Shown piece after piece: positions 1-9,239 of a stretch of 64,000 nucleotides of DNA; position 1 is the first letter of the stretch, and the number at the start of each line of letters is the position of its first letter. The stretch lies in contig NZ_ASJA01000014.1 of NCBI RefSeq assembly GCF_000412185.1, forward strand, positions 32,135-96,134, read 5' to 3'. The DNA comes from Euryhalocaulis caribicus. GTDB taxonomy: Bacteria; Pseudomonadota; Alphaproteobacteria; Caulobacterales; Maricaulaceae. The translations under genes and the position numbers were made by a program. The notes beneath the pieces were generated by a model. It had not been told where the DNA came from. It saw nothing but the letters and a program-made list of their open reading frames with translations, and did no database searches.

Positions 1-383
1 TCGGCGAACAGGGCCCCCGCCTTTATCAGCTTATATCCGCCGAAAGTCATAGCTACCGTATTGCCCGCGCCATCGACTGGCTGAAGGACAATTTCGACAA
101 ACCGCTGAGGGTCGGGGATCTCGCGTACAGGGCGGGATTGAGCAGTTCGGCGTTTCACAATCACTTCCGCGCCTTAACGGCGATGAGCCCGCTTCAGTAT
201 CAGAAGAAAATGCGCCTCAATGAGGCCCGCCGCCTGATGTTTACAGAACATCTGGGCGCGTCAGACGCGGCGTTCGAAGTCGGCTATGAAAGCCCGACGC
301 AGTTCAGCCGGGAATATAGCCGCATGTTCGGCGCGCCCCCGGCCCGGGACATCCAGAATCTGATACAGGAAACCGCGCGCTAG
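1..383 (+). CDS. AraC-family transcriptional regulator, C-terminal part (5' end outside window)
   Basis: The reading frame is open from the window edge to the stop at 381-383, so only the C-terminal ~126 residues are visible. They form an AraC/XylS double helix-turn-helix DNA-binding domain: a first helical unit (RIARAIDWLKDNF, LRVGDLAYRAGLSSSAFHNH), the linker SPLQYQKKMRLNEARRLM, and a second unit with VGYESPTQFSREYSRMFG. This follows the family consensus closely. The sensory N-terminal domain, which would show the ligand class, lies outside the window. The gene runs convergently into gshA with about 20 bp between stops. Confidence 0.9.
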   Translation, partial: GEQGPRLYQLISAESHSYRIARAIDWLKDNFDKPLRVGDLAYRAGLSSSAFHNHFRALTAMSPLQYQKKMRLNEARRLMFTEHLGASDAAFEVGYESPTQFSREYSRMFGAPPARDIQNLIQETAR

Positions 384-402
384 GCTTTTCGCCGGAGCCT
401 AG
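380..402. terminator. Small hairpin between convergent stops
   Basis: A 7-bp perfect inverted repeat (CTAGGCT / AGCCTAG, 380-386 and 396-402) starts at the AraC stop codon and ends just before the gshA stop. There is no T-tract, so a function as a terminator for either convergent gene is only suggested. Confidence 0.3.
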
Positions 403-403
403 T

Positions 404-1768
404 CTAGTAGGCCAGCGTCTTGAAGACCGGGTCCACGTCCTCGCCCCACTCATTATAGTAGGAGTCGAGAAGCGCCTCCGCCGGGGTGACGCCGCTGTCC
501 GCGATTTCCTGTATTTCGTCCAGGAACAGCGACTCATTCTCGCCATGCGCGTTGAGGCGCTCACGGCGGCTGAGGCCCTGGCGCGAAATATCCAGCGCCT
601 GTTTTGCGATATCCTGCAGCGTACGGCCGCGGAACGGGGTTTTCAGGGCGATGCGCGCGGCTTCCATGCGCATGGTTTCGCGCTCTTCCGCCGTCCAGTC
701 CTTCACCAGATCCCACGCCGCGTCGAGGCTGGCGGAATCATAAAGAAGCCCCACCCAGAACGCCGGCAGGGCGCAAAGGCGGCACCACGGCCCGGAATCC
801 GCGCCGCGCATTTCCAGGAACGTCTTCAGCCGCACTTCCGGGAACAGCGTGGAAAGATGGGTCTCCCAGTCGCCGATATTGGGCCTCTGGCCGGGCAGTT
901 GCGGCAGCTTGCCGTCCAGAAAATCGCGGAAGCTTTCCCCGGCCGCGTTGATCAGCCGGCCATCGCGCACCACCAGATACATCGGCGCGTCCAGGGCCCA
1001 GTCGACATATTGCTCGAACCCGAAACCGTCCTCGAAGGCAAAGGGCAGCGTGCCGGTGCGCGCCGCGTCCGTATCGGTCCAGATATGGGAGCGGTAGGAC
1101 AGGAACCCGTTCGGCTTGCCGTCCGCGAACGGCGAGTTGGCGAACAGCGCCGTGGCAATCGGCTGCAGCGCCAGCGCCACGCGCAGCTTCTTCACCATGT
1201 CCGCCTCGTCCGCGAAATCCAGATTGGCCTGCACGGTGCAGGAGCGGAACATCATCTGATGGCCCAGCGCGCCGACCCTGGGCATGTAGTCCCGCATGAT
1301 CTTGTAGCGGGCCTTGGGCATGAGCGGCGTGTCTTCCAGGCTCCATTTCGGCGAGAAGCCGAGCCCCAGAAACCCCGCGCCGATCTCGTCGGCGACCGTA
1401 CGCACCTCTTTCAGGTGGCGATTCACCTCCGCGCAGGTCTGGTGCAGGGTTTCCAGCGGCGCGCCGGACAACTCGAACTGTCCGCCCGGCTCAAGCGTGA
1501 CGGAGCCGCCATTGCGTTTCAGCGCCACCGGCTTGCCGTCTTCGGCGACAATTTCCCAGTCGAATCGCGCCATGCCCTCCAGCATCTTGCGCACGCTGGG
1601 ACCGTCGCTCTCATAGTGAAGCGGTCCATGATCGGCGAGCCGGAAGCCGAACTTCTCGTGCTCTGTGCCGATGCGCCATTCGGATTGAGGCTTGCCGCCC
1701 TGGGCCAGCGCCTCGATCAGGTCGGATTTCGACTCGATAGGCCGATTGTTTTCGAAATTGGCGGACAT
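404..1768 (-). CDS. gshA: Glutamate-cysteine ligase (plant/alphaproteobacterial type)
   Basis: It catalyses ATP-dependent joining of glutamate and cysteine, the first step of cytosolic glutathione synthesis. The 454-residue product fits the GCS2-like family of plants and alphaproteobacteria: IGTEHEKFG near the N terminus (substrate/Mg site), [14 protein letters not shown], the [14 protein letters not shown] segment, and the C-terminal [10 protein letters not shown] chose the ATG at 1766-1768 (MSANFEN), because the upstream 20-residue extension has no family-like sequence and a GAGG-type ribosome site precedes this ATG. Glutathione made here would serve the GST, FrmA and FghA encoded in the same window. 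The neighbour rsmE lies upstream on the same strand with a 76-bp gap and is probably co-transcribed. Confidence 0.93.
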   Translation of the reverse strand: MSANFENNRPIESKSDLIEALAQGGKPQSEWRIGTEHEKFGFRLADHGPLHYESDGPSVRKMLEGMARFDWEIVAEDGKPVALKRNGGSVTLEPGGQFELSGAPLETLHQTCAEVNRHLKEVRTVADEIGAGFLGLGFSPKWSLEDTPLMPKARYKIMRDYMPRVGALGHQMMFRSCTVQANLDFADEADMVKKLRVALALQPIATALFANSPFADGKPNGFLSYRSHIWTDTDAARTGTLPFAFEDGFGFEQYVDWALDAPMYLVVRDGRLINAAGESFRDFLDGKLPQLPGQRPNIGDWETHLSTLFPEVRLKTFLEMRGADSGPWCRLCALPAFWVGLLYDSASLDAAWDLVKDWTAEERETMRMEAARIALKTPFRGRTLQDIAKQALDISRQGLSRRERLNAHGENESLFLDEIQEIADSGVTPAEALLDSYYNEWGEDVDPVFKTLAY

Positions 1769-1844
1769 GCGGCCTCGGACGGCTTGTGAGTAATAGCGGG
1801 AGTTAGGACGCGGCCCCGGACTTCGCAAGCGCGCAACCGCAAAC

Positions 1845-2573
1845 TTAGTCCCAATCGCCCCATGCGCTCTGGATCAGCGCCAGCGCCGCGGCGGCGGCGG
1901 TGTCGGCGCGCAGAATGCGCGGGCCAAGGCTGACCGGCCGCACGAAATCCAGCGATTTCAGGCGCGCCCGCTCATCCTCGGAAAACCCGCCCTCCGGCCC
2001 GATCAGAACGGCGAGTTTGCCGGTCTCCAGTCCGCCCAGCGCCTTCAGCATCGGCGGAACCTCCCCGCCCTCATCGCAATAGATCAGCGGCCGCGCCGCG
2101 TCCCAGCCGTCCAGCGTCTGATCCAGGGTCCGCGCCTCCGCGATATCGGGCAGGTCCAGCCGTTCGGTCTGTTCGGCGGCCTCCCGCGCCAGCGCCTCCA
2201 TGCGGTCCATGCGCACGCGCTCGCTGTTGGTATAGCGCGTGAAGACCGGCGCGATGCGCGCCGCGCCCAGCTCGGTCGCCTTTTCGACAATGAAGTCCGT
2301 GCGGGATTTTTTCACCGGCGCGAACAGCAGCCACAGATCGGGCGGCGCATGTTGCGGACGCGTCTGTTCCGCCAGCTTTATCGTGGCTGCGCGCTTGGTC
2401 GCCTGCGCGACTTCGGCGCGCCATTCGCCGTCCTTTCCGTTGAACACGCGCACCGGATCGCCGTCCTTGCGGCGCATGACATTGACCAGGTAATGCGCCT
2501 GATCCTTCTCCAGCGCGATTTCCGCGCCTTTTCCCAGCGCGGCGTCGATGAAAAGTCGTGGAACAACGGCCAT
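1845..2573 (-). CDS. rsmE: 16S rRNA (uracil1498-N3)-methyltransferase
   Basis: This SPOUT-class enzyme methylates U1498 of 16S rRNA in the 30S subunit using S-adenosylmethionine. The 242 residues show the RsmE layout: an N-terminal PUA-like region ([25 protein letters not shown]), then the knotted domain with [20 protein letters not shown], the [14 protein letters not shown]-binding loop and [16 protein letters not shown]. The length is normal for the family. It lies upstream of gshA on the same strand and is divergent from the aldehyde dehydrogenase at 2637, so the 63-bp gap must hold both promoters. Confidence 0.95.
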   Translation of the reverse strand: MAVVPRLFIDAALGKGAEIALEKDQAHYLVNVMRRKDGDPVRVFNGKDGEWRAEVAQATKRAATIKLAEQTRPQHAPPDLWLLFAPVKKSRTDFIVEKATELGAARIAPVFTRYTNSERVRMDRMEALAREAAEQTERLDLPDIAEARTLDQTLDGWDAARPLIYCDEGGEVPPMLKALGGLETGKLAVLIGPEGGFSEDERARLKSLDFVRPVSLGPRILRADTAAAAALALIQSAWGDWD

Positions 2574-2636
2574 ATCTGGCGTCTTATCAGGGGCGAACGC
2601 CCCGTCAACGCTCCGCCCTTCAGAGAGGTCCGCGCC

Positions 2637-4001
2637 ATGAGCCTGAAATCGGTCAATCCCGCCACCGGCGAAACCATCCAGACCTATGAGCCCACATCGG
2701 ACGCCGATATCGACAAGGCGCTGACGCAGGCGGAGTCCTATTGCGCCAGTCTCAGGCGAACGGACTTCGCAAGCCGCGCGGAAAAGATGCGCAAGGCGGC
2801 CGATATCCTGGAGCAGGACAAGGACCGCTGGGCCAAGCTGATGACGTCGGAGATGGGCAAGACCATCACGGCGGCCCGCGCCGAGGCTGAGAAGTGCGCC
2901 TGGGCGTGCCGCTTCTATGCCGACAACGCGGAAAGCTTCCTCGCCGACGAGGCAATCGAGGCGGACAAGTCAAAATCCTTCGTGCGCCACCTGCCGCTTG
3001 GCCCGGTTCTGGCGGTGATGCCGTGGAATTTCCCGTTCTGGCAGGTCATTCGGTTTGCCGCGCCGGCCCTGATGGCGGGCAATGCCGGCGTGCTGAAACA
3101 CGCCTCTAACGTTTCCGGATGCGCGCTGGCGATCGAAGAAATTTTCAAAAAGGCCGGCTTCGAGGACGGCGCCTTCACCACCCTTCTGATCGGCTCTGAC
3201 CGGGTCGAGCGCGTCCTGAAGGATGACCGCATCAAGGCGGCCACCCTGACCGGGTCCGAGCCCGCGGGCTCCGCCGTCGCCGGAACCGCCGGCGCCGAAA
3301 TCAAGAAAACCGTGCTGGAGCTTGGCGGTTCGGACGCCTTCATCGTCATGCCTTCCGCGGATCTGGAGAAAGCCGCCGAGATCGGCGTGAAGGCGCGCAC
3401 GATCAATAACGGCCAGTCCTGCATCGCCTCCAAGCGCTTCATCGTTCACGAGGATGTCTATGAGGATTACAAGGCGTTGTTCCTTGAGAAACTTCAGGCG
3501 CTGAAGGTCGGCGACCCGATGGACGGGGACACCGATATCGGCCCGCTCGTCTCCGAAAAGGCGCGCGAGGATATCCACGCCCAGGTGTTCGATTCCATCG
3601 AGGCTGGCGCCGTGCGCACATGGGGCGCGGAGGTGATGGACGGGCCCGGCGCTTTCTACCGGCCCGGCATTCTGGAGGAGATATCCCCCGGCTCCCCCGC
3701 CTATGACGACGAGATTTTCGCCCCCGTCGCGCTATTCTTCCGCGCGGTCAATCTGGACCGCGCCATCGCGCTGGCCAATGACCATCGCTATGGCCTGTCC
3801 TCGGTCATCTGGACGAAGGATGAGGCGGAGCAGGAACAGGCGATCGAACGCCTGCAGGCCGGCGCCACCTTCATCAATGACATGACGGCCTCCGACCCGC
3901 GCCTGCCCTTTGGCGGCGTCAAGAAGTCCGGCTATGGCCGGGAGCTGGCTCAGGACGGCATCCGCGAATTCGTCAATCGCAAGACCGTGGCGGCGGGCTG
4001 A
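2637..4001 (+). CDS. gabD: NAD(P)-dependent succinate-semialdehyde dehydrogenase-type aldehyde dehydrogenase
   Basis: It oxidises an aldehyde, most likely succinate semialdehyde, to the acid. The 454-residue aldehyde dehydrogenase has the short GabD1/GabD2-like architecture: PWNFPFWQ in the Rossmann domain, TLTGSEPAGSAV, the catalytic glutamate in LELGG (about E228), the nucleophile in GQSC (about C262), and PFGGVKKSGYGRE near the end. The ATG at 2637 has an AGAGAGG ribosome site. The frame stays open upstream to 2349, but that part is antisense to rsmE and is not family-like. Substrate identity is inferred from subtype, not proven. The hydrolase at 4004 follows after 2 bp, so the two are probably an operon. 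Confidence 0.85.
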   Translation: MSLKSVNPATGETIQTYEPTSDADIDKALTQAESYCASLRRTDFASRAEKMRKAADILEQDKDRWAKLMTSEMGKTITAARAEAEKCAWACRFYADNAESFLADEAIEADKSKSFVRHLPLGPVLAVMPWNFPFWQVIRFAAPALMAGNAGVLKHASNVSGCALAIEEIFKKAGFEDGAFTTLLIGSDRVERVLKDDRIKAATLTGSEPAGSAVAGTAGAEIKKTVLELGGSDAFIVMPSADLEKAAEIGVKARTINNGQSCIASKRFIVHEDVYEDYKALFLEKLQALKVGDPMDGDTDIGPLVSEKAREDIHAQVFDSIEAGAVRTWGAEVMDGPGAFYRPGILEEISPGSPAYDDEIFAPVALFFRAVNLDRAIALANDHRYGLSSVIWTKDEAEQEQAIERLQAGATFINDMTASDPRLPFGGVKKSGYGRELAQDGIREFVNRKTVAAG

Positions 4002-4003
4002 TC

Positions 4004-5029
4004 GTGACCCTGAAAACCGTTCTCGCCTCGCTCCTGCTGTTCGCCGCCGCGCCTGTCCTGGCCGCAGCGGATGAGACGCCGCCCGCTTACGGGCCGATGC
4101 TGGAAGGCTTCGATTACCCCTATCCCGTGCAGACGTTCGATTTCTCCTCACAGGGAGAGGACGTGCAGATGACCTATCTGGACGTCACGCCCGAGACGGC
4201 GAACGGCCAGACGATTGTCCTGCTGCATGGCAAGAATTTCTGCGCGGCGACCTGGGAAGGGGTGATGGGGCCGCTGCTGGAAGCCGGTTATCGCGTCATC
4301 GCGCCTGACCAGATCGGCTTTTGCAAATCCTCCAAGCCCGCCGCCTATCAATATTCCCTGCACCAGCTGGCGGCGAACACGCATGCCCTGCTGGACTCTG
4401 AAAATGCCGGTCCGGTCATCGTCATGGGCCATTCCATGGGCGGCATGCTGGCCATGCGTTATGCGATGCAGTTCCCGGATTCGACCGCCGGTCTGGTTCT
4501 GGTCAATCCGATCGGGCTGGAGGACTGGAAAGCGAAAGGCGTGCCCTATCTGGGCGTCGACGCCTGGTTTGAAAGCCAGAAGCAGACCAGCGCCGAGGGC
4601 ATTAAAGCCTATCAGAAATCAACCTATTACGCGGGAGAATGGCGGGACGAGTATGACCGCTGGGTGGATATGCTGGCCGGAATGTATCGCGGCGATGAGA
4701 GCGATATCGTCGCCTGGAGCCAGGCCAGAACCACCGACATGGTCTTCACCCAGCCCGTGATCCACGAGCTGGAAACCATCACGGCTCCCACGCTTCTCTT
4801 TATCGGAGAGAAGGATAATACCGCCATCGGCAAGGGCTGGTCGCCAGAGGCCGTAAAGTCACGCCTTGGCGATTATTCGGTTCTGGGCGAGGACGCGGCG
4901 GGCCGTATTCCGCAAGCCCGCCTGATCGAATTCCCCGATCTCGCTCATTCGCCTCATATCCAGGCGCCGGAGCGATTTAATGCGCGCTTGCTGGACGAAC
5001 TGGAATCATGGCCCGCCCCGGCGGACTAG
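4004..5029 (+). CDS. Secreted alpha/beta hydrolase
   Basis: The 341-residue protein starts at a GTG two bases after the dehydrogenase stop. Residues 1-22 look like a Sec signal peptide (VLASLLLFAAAPVLAAADE), so it is probably periplasmic. The alpha/beta-hydrolase core shows the oxyanion HGKNFCAATW, the nucleophile elbow GHSMGG with S144, a late aspartate region (LLFIGEKDNTAIG) and a histidine near FPDLAHSPHI. The substrate is unknown; haloalkane dehalogenase-like, lipase-like and epoxide hydrolase-like members share this pattern. Tight coupling to the aldehyde dehydrogenase suggests the same transcription unit. Confidence 0.85.
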   Translation: MTLKTVLASLLLFAAAPVLAAADETPPAYGPMLEGFDYPYPVQTFDFSSQGEDVQMTYLDVTPETANGQTIVLLHGKNFCAATWEGVMGPLLEAGYRVIAPDQIGFCKSSKPAAYQYSLHQLAANTHALLDSENAGPVIVMGHSMGGMLAMRYAMQFPDSTAGLVLVNPIGLEDWKAKGVPYLGVDAWFESQKQTSAEGIKAYQKSTYYAGEWRDEYDRWVDMLAGMYRGDESDIVAWSQARTTDMVFTQPVIHELETITAPTLLFIGEKDNTAIGKGWSPEAVKSRLGDYSVLGEDAAGRIPQARLIEFPDLAHSPHIQAPERFNARLLDELESWPAPAD

Positions 5030-5042
5030 AACCGGGCGCCGC

Positions 5043-5240
5043 CTAGACCGCCTTCTTGCCGGTTGGCGGTTCATGGTCGTTCGCCGCGTCGCGGCTCTCG
5101 ATCTCACGGATCAAGGGCTCCAGCGCCGCATCCGGCTGCTCCAGCAGGGATGGCGCGTAACGCGAGGCGAGGCGCCGGCCAACGGCGCGAAACTGGGTAT
5201 TGTCTGAGTCTGTCCGGCTCATAGCGGGTCCTTCGAGCAT
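5043..5240 (-). CDS. Small hypothetical protein (65 aa)
   Basis: This short frame encodes a hydrophilic, charged protein without signal peptide or membrane segment. A purine-rich GGGGAGGG sits 4-5 bases upstream of the first ATG (MLEGPAM); the second ATG (MSRTD) is a possible alternative. I do not recognise a family. It is convergent with the hydrolase (13 bp between stops). The good ribosome site and the lack of a better gene here are the only support. Confidence 0.45.
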   Translation of the reverse strand: MLEGPAMSRTDSDNTQFRAVGRRLASRYAPSLLEQPDAALEPLIREIESRDAANDHEPPTGKKAV

Positions 5241-5358
5241 TCTGCCCTCCCCTGTGGCCAGGGTGGGGATATTAACCTTAATGACAGGTTAAACCGCTTC
5301 TATATCAGCGACTTGATTGCAGTAAGCGTTAATCCACATGCTGTGGACAGAGCAAGCC

Positions 5359-5838
5359 TCAGGTCTCGTTCGGCTCGGACTGCAGCAGGATGTACCGCTC
5401 GATACCGATGCGGCCGATCAGTTCGATCTGGGTTTCCAGATAATCGACATGGTCTTCTTCGGAGCGCAGGATATCGGCGAACAGATCGCGGCTGCCATAG
5501 TCGCGGACGCCCTCGCAATGCTCCACCGCGTCGCGATAGAGGATCAGCGCCTCTTTCTCCAACTCAAGGTCGCATTCCAGGATTTCCAGGACATCCTCGC
5601 CAATTTTCAGCTTGTTCAGGCGCTGAAGATTGGGAAGCCCGTCCAGGAACAGGACCCGTTCGATGAGCGTGTCGGCATGCTTCATCTCATCGATCGATTC
5701 TTCGTACTCCTTCTTGGCCAGGACAGAGATGCCCCAGTTCCCGAGCATGCGGGAATGAAGGAAATACTGGTTGATCGCGGTGAGCTCGTGCGTCAGCGCG
5801 TCATTGAGATACTGGATAACTTTGGAATCGCCTTGCAT
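5359..5838 (-). CDS. bfr: Bacterioferritin
   Basis: It stores iron in a 24-mer shell, oxidising Fe(II) at a dinuclear ferroxidase centre and binding haem between subunits. The 159 residues align with the family without gaps by eye: ferroxidase ligands E18, E51 and H54, the haem-ligand methionine M52 in IDEMKHAD, and the later AEDH-like metal segment (SEEDHVDYLETQ). The ATG at 5838 lies 46 bp after the bfd stop, and bfd-bfr is a well-known operon in which Bfd supplies electrons for iron release. Confidence 0.96.
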   Translation of the reverse strand: MQGDSKVIQYLNDALTHELTAINQYFLHSRMLGNWGISVLAKKEYEESIDEMKHADTLIERVLFLDGLPNLQRLNKLKIGEDVLEILECDLELEKEALILYRDAVEHCEGVRDYGSRDLFADILRSEEDHVDYLETQIELIGRIGIERYILLQSEPNET

Positions 5839-5884
5839 GCAGGCATGCTAATCGCCGCCGGCGATCATGGCCAGACGCCAATCT

Positions 5885-6079
5885 TCAGGCCGCGACAGTC
5901 TCGCGCAGCGTATCGCCCGTCTCGATCTCGCGCAGCATGCCCTCGATATGGTTCAGGCAGCCGCCACAGCTGACTTCCACGCCGCAGCTGGCATGAACGT
6001 CCTCGGCCTTCTGCGCGCCGGTCTGGATGGCCTGACGCACGCTCTTGTCGTTCAGACGATTGCAGAGACAAACGATCAT
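5885..6079 (-). CDS. bfd: Bacterioferritin-associated ferredoxin
   Basis: This is a small [2Fe-2S] ferredoxin that docks on bacterioferritin and reduces core iron for release. Starting at the ATG at 6077-6079 (MIVCLCN) gives 64 residues with cysteines at 4, 6, 38 and 41, the spacing of characterised Bfd proteins. An upstream ATG at 6094 would add residues without family support and would put the start against the putative Fur site; an AAAGA ribosome site fits the shorter form. It is first in the bfd-bfr operon. Confidence 0.93.
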   Translation of the reverse strand: MIVCLCNRLNDKSVRQAIQTGAQKAEDVHASCGVEVSCGGCLNHIEGMLREIETGDTLRETVAA

Positions 6080-6097
6080 GGCCGTATCTTTCATGCA

Positions 6098-6113
6098 AAT
6101 GCGAATGATTGTC
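6098..6113 (-). promoter_or_regulatory. Putative Fur-type operator upstream of bfd
   Basis: Reading toward bfd the sequence is GACAATCATTCGCATT, close to classical Fur boxes built from AATCATT and CATT half-sites. It lies 19-34 bp upstream of the bfd ATG at 6079, where a bound repressor would block transcription. Iron repression of bfd is known in other proteobacteria; the site here is by inspection only. Confidence 0.4.
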
Positions 6114-6265
6114 AACCACATCTGTGAAACGCCCCCGCCCCGGCCCGGCGGCCCGCGCGCTGCGTTTAATAAAAGCTTGATCGTTTCGTCATGTTGGACT
6201 TAGCGTATTCGCGCGCCACGCGAAGAAATCGATTCGCGGGCGATAAAAAAATGGGGAGGCAAAGC

Positions 6266-6592
6266 ATGTCTTTGGCTAAAATTATCTGGGCGGTCGCCGT
6301 TCTGGCCGCAATCATCTTTGCATTCGTAACATTCGAATACGCAGGCCTGATCCTGGTTATTCTGGGACTCGCCGGCGGATGGTTCGTTTCACTTGAACAT
6401 CGCCGGGGCGTTCTGGTCGCCGCCATCTTCCTGATCGCCGGCGGCGCCGGCGCGCTGGGCCCGATTCCGGAACTCGGCCAGTATCTGACCGCGATCCTGT
6501 CCAGCTATGGCGTGGTTCTGGCCGCCGCGTCCGTGATGATAATCGTCAAGACAACCGTGGAGCGGCTGACGCCGGGCGCCAGCGCCGCCTGA
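6266..6592 (+). CDS. Small integral membrane protein, unknown function
   Basis: The 108-residue product is almost entirely hydrophobic, with about four predicted membrane segments (roughly residues 5-22, 26-42, 50-68 and 76-96). I chose the ATG at 6266 because GGGGAGG lies six bases upstream; upstream in-frame ATGs lack such a site. No family is recognised with confidence. It stands alone between bfd, which is divergent, and ubiA, and is followed by a strong terminator hairpin. Confidence 0.75.
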   Translation: MSLAKIIWAVAVLAAIIFAFVTFEYAGLILVILGLAGGWFVSLEHRRGVLVAAIFLIAGGAGALGPIPELGQYLTAILSSYGVVLAAASVMIIVKTTVERLTPGASAA

Positions 6593-6610
6593 CGCGCCCG
6601 CTGCAACATT

Positions 6611-6657
6611 GAAATGACGGTCCCGTTTTCACATGAAGACGGGGCCGTTTTCATTTC
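6611..6657. terminator. Strong rho-independent hairpin
   Basis: A long, nearly perfect inverted repeat: GAAATGA (6611) pairs with TCATTTC (6651-6657), and inside it ACGGTCCCGTTTTCA pairs with TGAAGACGGGGCCGT through G-T wobbles. A TTTT run follows the GC-rich stem. It ends the 6266 transcription unit before ubiA. Confidence 0.75.
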
Positions 6658-6711
6658 CAGGCGCCGCGGACGCCTTGGCGGAACCGCGCCTTGTCCTTAT
6701 TCCGGGTTCCC

Positions 6712-7650
6712 ATGATCACGCGCTCCGAAGACCGCCGCGTTCAGGACAGCCTGCCGCAAAGCTGGGTCGACCGCGCACCGCGCGCCATCCGTCCCTATCT
6801 GCGGCTGGCGCGTTATGACCGTCCCGCCGGTTTCTGGCTGCTGGGCCTGCCCGGCTGGGCCGGGATCGCGCTGGCCGGGATCGGCCGGGGCTATGGCGCG
6901 GCGGACCTTCTCTGGGCCTTGCTGATCGCCCTTGGCGCGGTCGCCATGCGCGGCGCGGGCTGCACCTATAATGACATCGTGGACCGCGACCTGGACGCGC
7001 AGGTCGCCCGCACCGCCGACCGACCGCTGGCGGCCGGGACGGTCACGCTGCGCGCCGCCTGGGCTTTTCTTCTGGCCCAGTGTCTGGCCGGGCTGGCGGT
7101 CCTCTTGCTGCTCCCCCTGCCGGCGCAGATCGTGGCGCTTGGCTCCATCCCGCTCGTCGCGGGCTATCCATTCATGAAGCGCCTGACCTGGTGGCCGCAG
7201 GCCTGGCTGGGCCTGACCTTCAACTGGGCGGCGCTGGTCGGCTTTGCCGCCGCATCGGGAACGCTCGGCGCGCCCGGACTGATCCTCTATGCGGGCCTTG
7301 TGTTCTGGACGCTCGGCTATGACACGATCTATGCCTGTCAGGACAAGGAAGACGACGCGCTGATCGGGGTGAAATCCACGGCCCGCCTGTTCGGCGCCCA
7401 TGCGCCGCTCTGGGTCTCCGCTTTCTACGCCGTCTGCGCGATCGCCGCGGCGGCGGCGGGCTACGCGGCCGGTCTTTCATGGATTGCCGCGCTGGCGGCC
7501 CTGCCCTTCGCGGCCCATCTGGGCTGGCAGGCCGCGCGCTTCCGCCCCGATGACGGGGCGCTTTGTCTGGGCCTGTTCAAATCGAACCGGGAGGCGGGCC
7601 TGCTGCTGGCCGCCGGCTATGCCAGCGTACAGTTGTTCCTTCTGGCCTGA
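6712..7650 (+). CDS. ubiA: 4-hydroxybenzoate polyprenyltransferase
   Basis: This inner-membrane enzyme attaches the polyprenyl tail to 4-hydroxybenzoate in ubiquinone synthesis. The 312-residue multi-pass protein carries both aspartate-rich prenyl-diphosphate motifs: NDIVDRDLDAQVARTADRP after the second helix, and DTIYACQDKEDD between later helices, typical of UbiA. I chose the ATG at 6712 over the upstream TTG at 6691, since ITRSEDRRVQD leads directly into the conserved RLARYDRPAGFWLL. It is flanked by an upstream terminator and stands as its own unit. Confidence 0.95.
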   Translation: MITRSEDRRVQDSLPQSWVDRAPRAIRPYLRLARYDRPAGFWLLGLPGWAGIALAGIGRGYGAADLLWALLIALGAVAMRGAGCTYNDIVDRDLDAQVARTADRPLAAGTVTLRAAWAFLLAQCLAGLAVLLLLPLPAQIVALGSIPLVAGYPFMKRLTWWPQAWLGLTFNWAALVGFAAASGTLGAPGLILYAGLVFWTLGYDTIYACQDKEDDALIGVKSTARLFGAHAPLWVSAFYAVCAIAAAAAGYAAGLSWIAALAALPFAAHLGWQAARFRPDDGALCLGLFKSNREAGLLLAAGYASVQLFLLA

Positions 7651-7793
7651 TCCGGCGCGCGATATATGTCCTGCGAATGTCCGTCTTCTGTCCGCCGGGT
7701 GAAACTGGCTTCACGGAGCGTTTCGCGCTCTTGACGGAACGGCCCGCGCGGACTGCAATCGCGGCGGGGCTTGAAATGCGTGGGGGGATTGAG

Positions 7794-9227
7794 ATGACCA
7801 GGGTGTCTATAAGATTTTTTGCGGCCATCGCCGCCTTTTCCCTTCTCGCCGCTTGCGGCCCGGACGATTCCGGGCGCGAGGACGCGCAGGATCCGCCGGA
7901 AACGGCGGCGCCGGCCGATAGTGCTGAATCCGGCATCCGCATTGATGTCAGCTACCAGACGCTGGATAACGGCCTGCGCGTTGTCATGGTGCCGGATTCG
8001 ACCATCCCCACCGTCACGGTCGGCGTCTATTACGGCATCGGCTTCAGGATCGAGCCGCGCGACCGCACCGGCTTTGCGCATTTATTCGAGCATCTGATGT
8101 TTCAGGGCTCGCGCCATGCCGAAAAGGGCGAGTTCGACAAGCTCATCAATGGTTCGGGGGGCGTAAATAACGGCTCCACGCGCTTCGATTTCACCAATTA
8201 TTTCGAGGTGGTTCCCTCCAGCGCGCTCGAACCTGTGCTGTGGATCGAGGCCGACCGCATGGCCTTCCCCGACATCACCCAGGAAAAGCTGGCGAACCAG
8301 CAAGGCGTCGTGGCCAATGAGGTCAAGGTGAACGTCCTGAACCAGCCCTATGGCGGTTTTCCGTGGCTCGACATGCCGCAATACGCCAATGAGAACTGGT
8401 ATAACGCGCATAATTTCTATGGCGCGCTGGACGATCTGGAGGCCGCCACGCTGGAAGATGCGCGCGACTTCCACGACAGATATTACGCCCCGAACAATGC
8501 CGTGCTGGTGATCGCGGGCGATTTCGACCCCGCAAAAGCAACCAGATGGGTCGAAAAATATTTCGGTCCTATCCCGCAGGGCGACGCCATCACCCTGCCC
8601 GACATCTCCGAACCGCGTCAGGAAGAAGAGAAAACCGCCGCCAAGACCGATCCGCTGGCGCCGCGGCCGGCGCTGGCCTTCGCCTATCACATGCCCGAAC
8701 GCGGCACGGACGAATATTACGCCATGGCATTGCTGGACCAGATCCTGATCCAGGGCGAGGACAGCCGTCTCTATCAGGCTCTGGTGAAGGACAAGGGCTA
8801 CGCCTCCGGCGTCGAGGGCGGCATCAATCTGCTGGGCAATATGTTCAATTATGACGGGCCGATGCTGTGGACCGCCGCCATGATCCATGGCGAGGAATTC
8901 ACGCCGGAAGAGATCATGACCACGGTGGACGGGGTGGTTGAAGGCCTGCGCGCCGAGCCGGTGACAGAGGCGGAACTGGCGCGCGCCAGAACCAAGCTGC
9001 TTTCGGAATTCTACGGCGTGGTGGACTCGCCCACCCGTTTCGGCCTGGTTGACCTGCTGGCCTCGTTCGCCCTGTTCGACGACGACCCGGCCCGGATCAA
9101 CCGCATCGAGGGCGGCTTCGACAATGTCACCCCGGCCCTGATGCTGGAAACCGCCGAAGAATATCTGCGCCCCGGCAACCGCACCGTCCTGCGGATAGAG
9201 CCGGGCGCGGCGCAGGATCAGCAATAG
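7794..9227 (+). CDS. M16 family zinc metallopeptidase lipoprotein (catalytic subunit)
   Basis: The 477-residue protein begins with a lipoprotein-type signal ending LLAAC, so it is likely anchored in the periplasm. It holds the inverted zinc motif H96-x-x-E99-H100 (HLFEH) and the downstream glutamate region NQQGVVANEVKVN that completes the zinc site, as in pitrilysin/PqqL/processing-peptidase members. The start at 7794 is set by a GGGGGGATTGAG ribosome site. A second M16 protein without the zinc motif follows after 12 bp, and such pairs usually form a two-subunit clamshell protease. Confidence 0.92.
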   Translation: MTRVSIRFFAAIAAFSLLAACGPDDSGREDAQDPPETAAPADSAESGIRIDVSYQTLDNGLRVVMVPDSTIPTVTVGVYYGIGFRIEPRDRTGFAHLFEHLMFQGSRHAEKGEFDKLINGSGGVNNGSTRFDFTNYFEVVPSSALEPVLWIEADRMAFPDITQEKLANQQGVVANEVKVNVLNQPYGGFPWLDMPQYANENWYNAHNFYGALDDLEAATLEDARDFHDRYYAPNNAVLVIAGDFDPAKATRWVEKYFGPIPQGDAITLPDISEPRQEEEKTAAKTDPLAPRPALAFAYHMPERGTDEYYAMALLDQILIQGEDSRLYQALVKDKGYASGVEGGINLLGNMFNYDGPMLWTAAMIHGEEFTPEEIMTTVDGVVEGLRAEPVTEAELARARTKLLSEFYGVVDSPTRFGLVDLLASFALFDDDPARINRIEGGFDNVTPALMLETAEEYLRPGNRTVLRIEPGAAQDQQ

Positions 9228-9239
9228 GAGCGGACGATC

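Noticed and set aside
545..1789. 414-codon frame antisense to gshA
   Set aside because: Shadow of gshA; Arg/His-rich and without motifs.
2349..2636. N-terminal extension of the aldehyde dehydrogenase
   Set aside because: The extension is antisense to rsmE, lacks dehydrogenase sequence, and a good ribosome site precedes the ATG at 2637.
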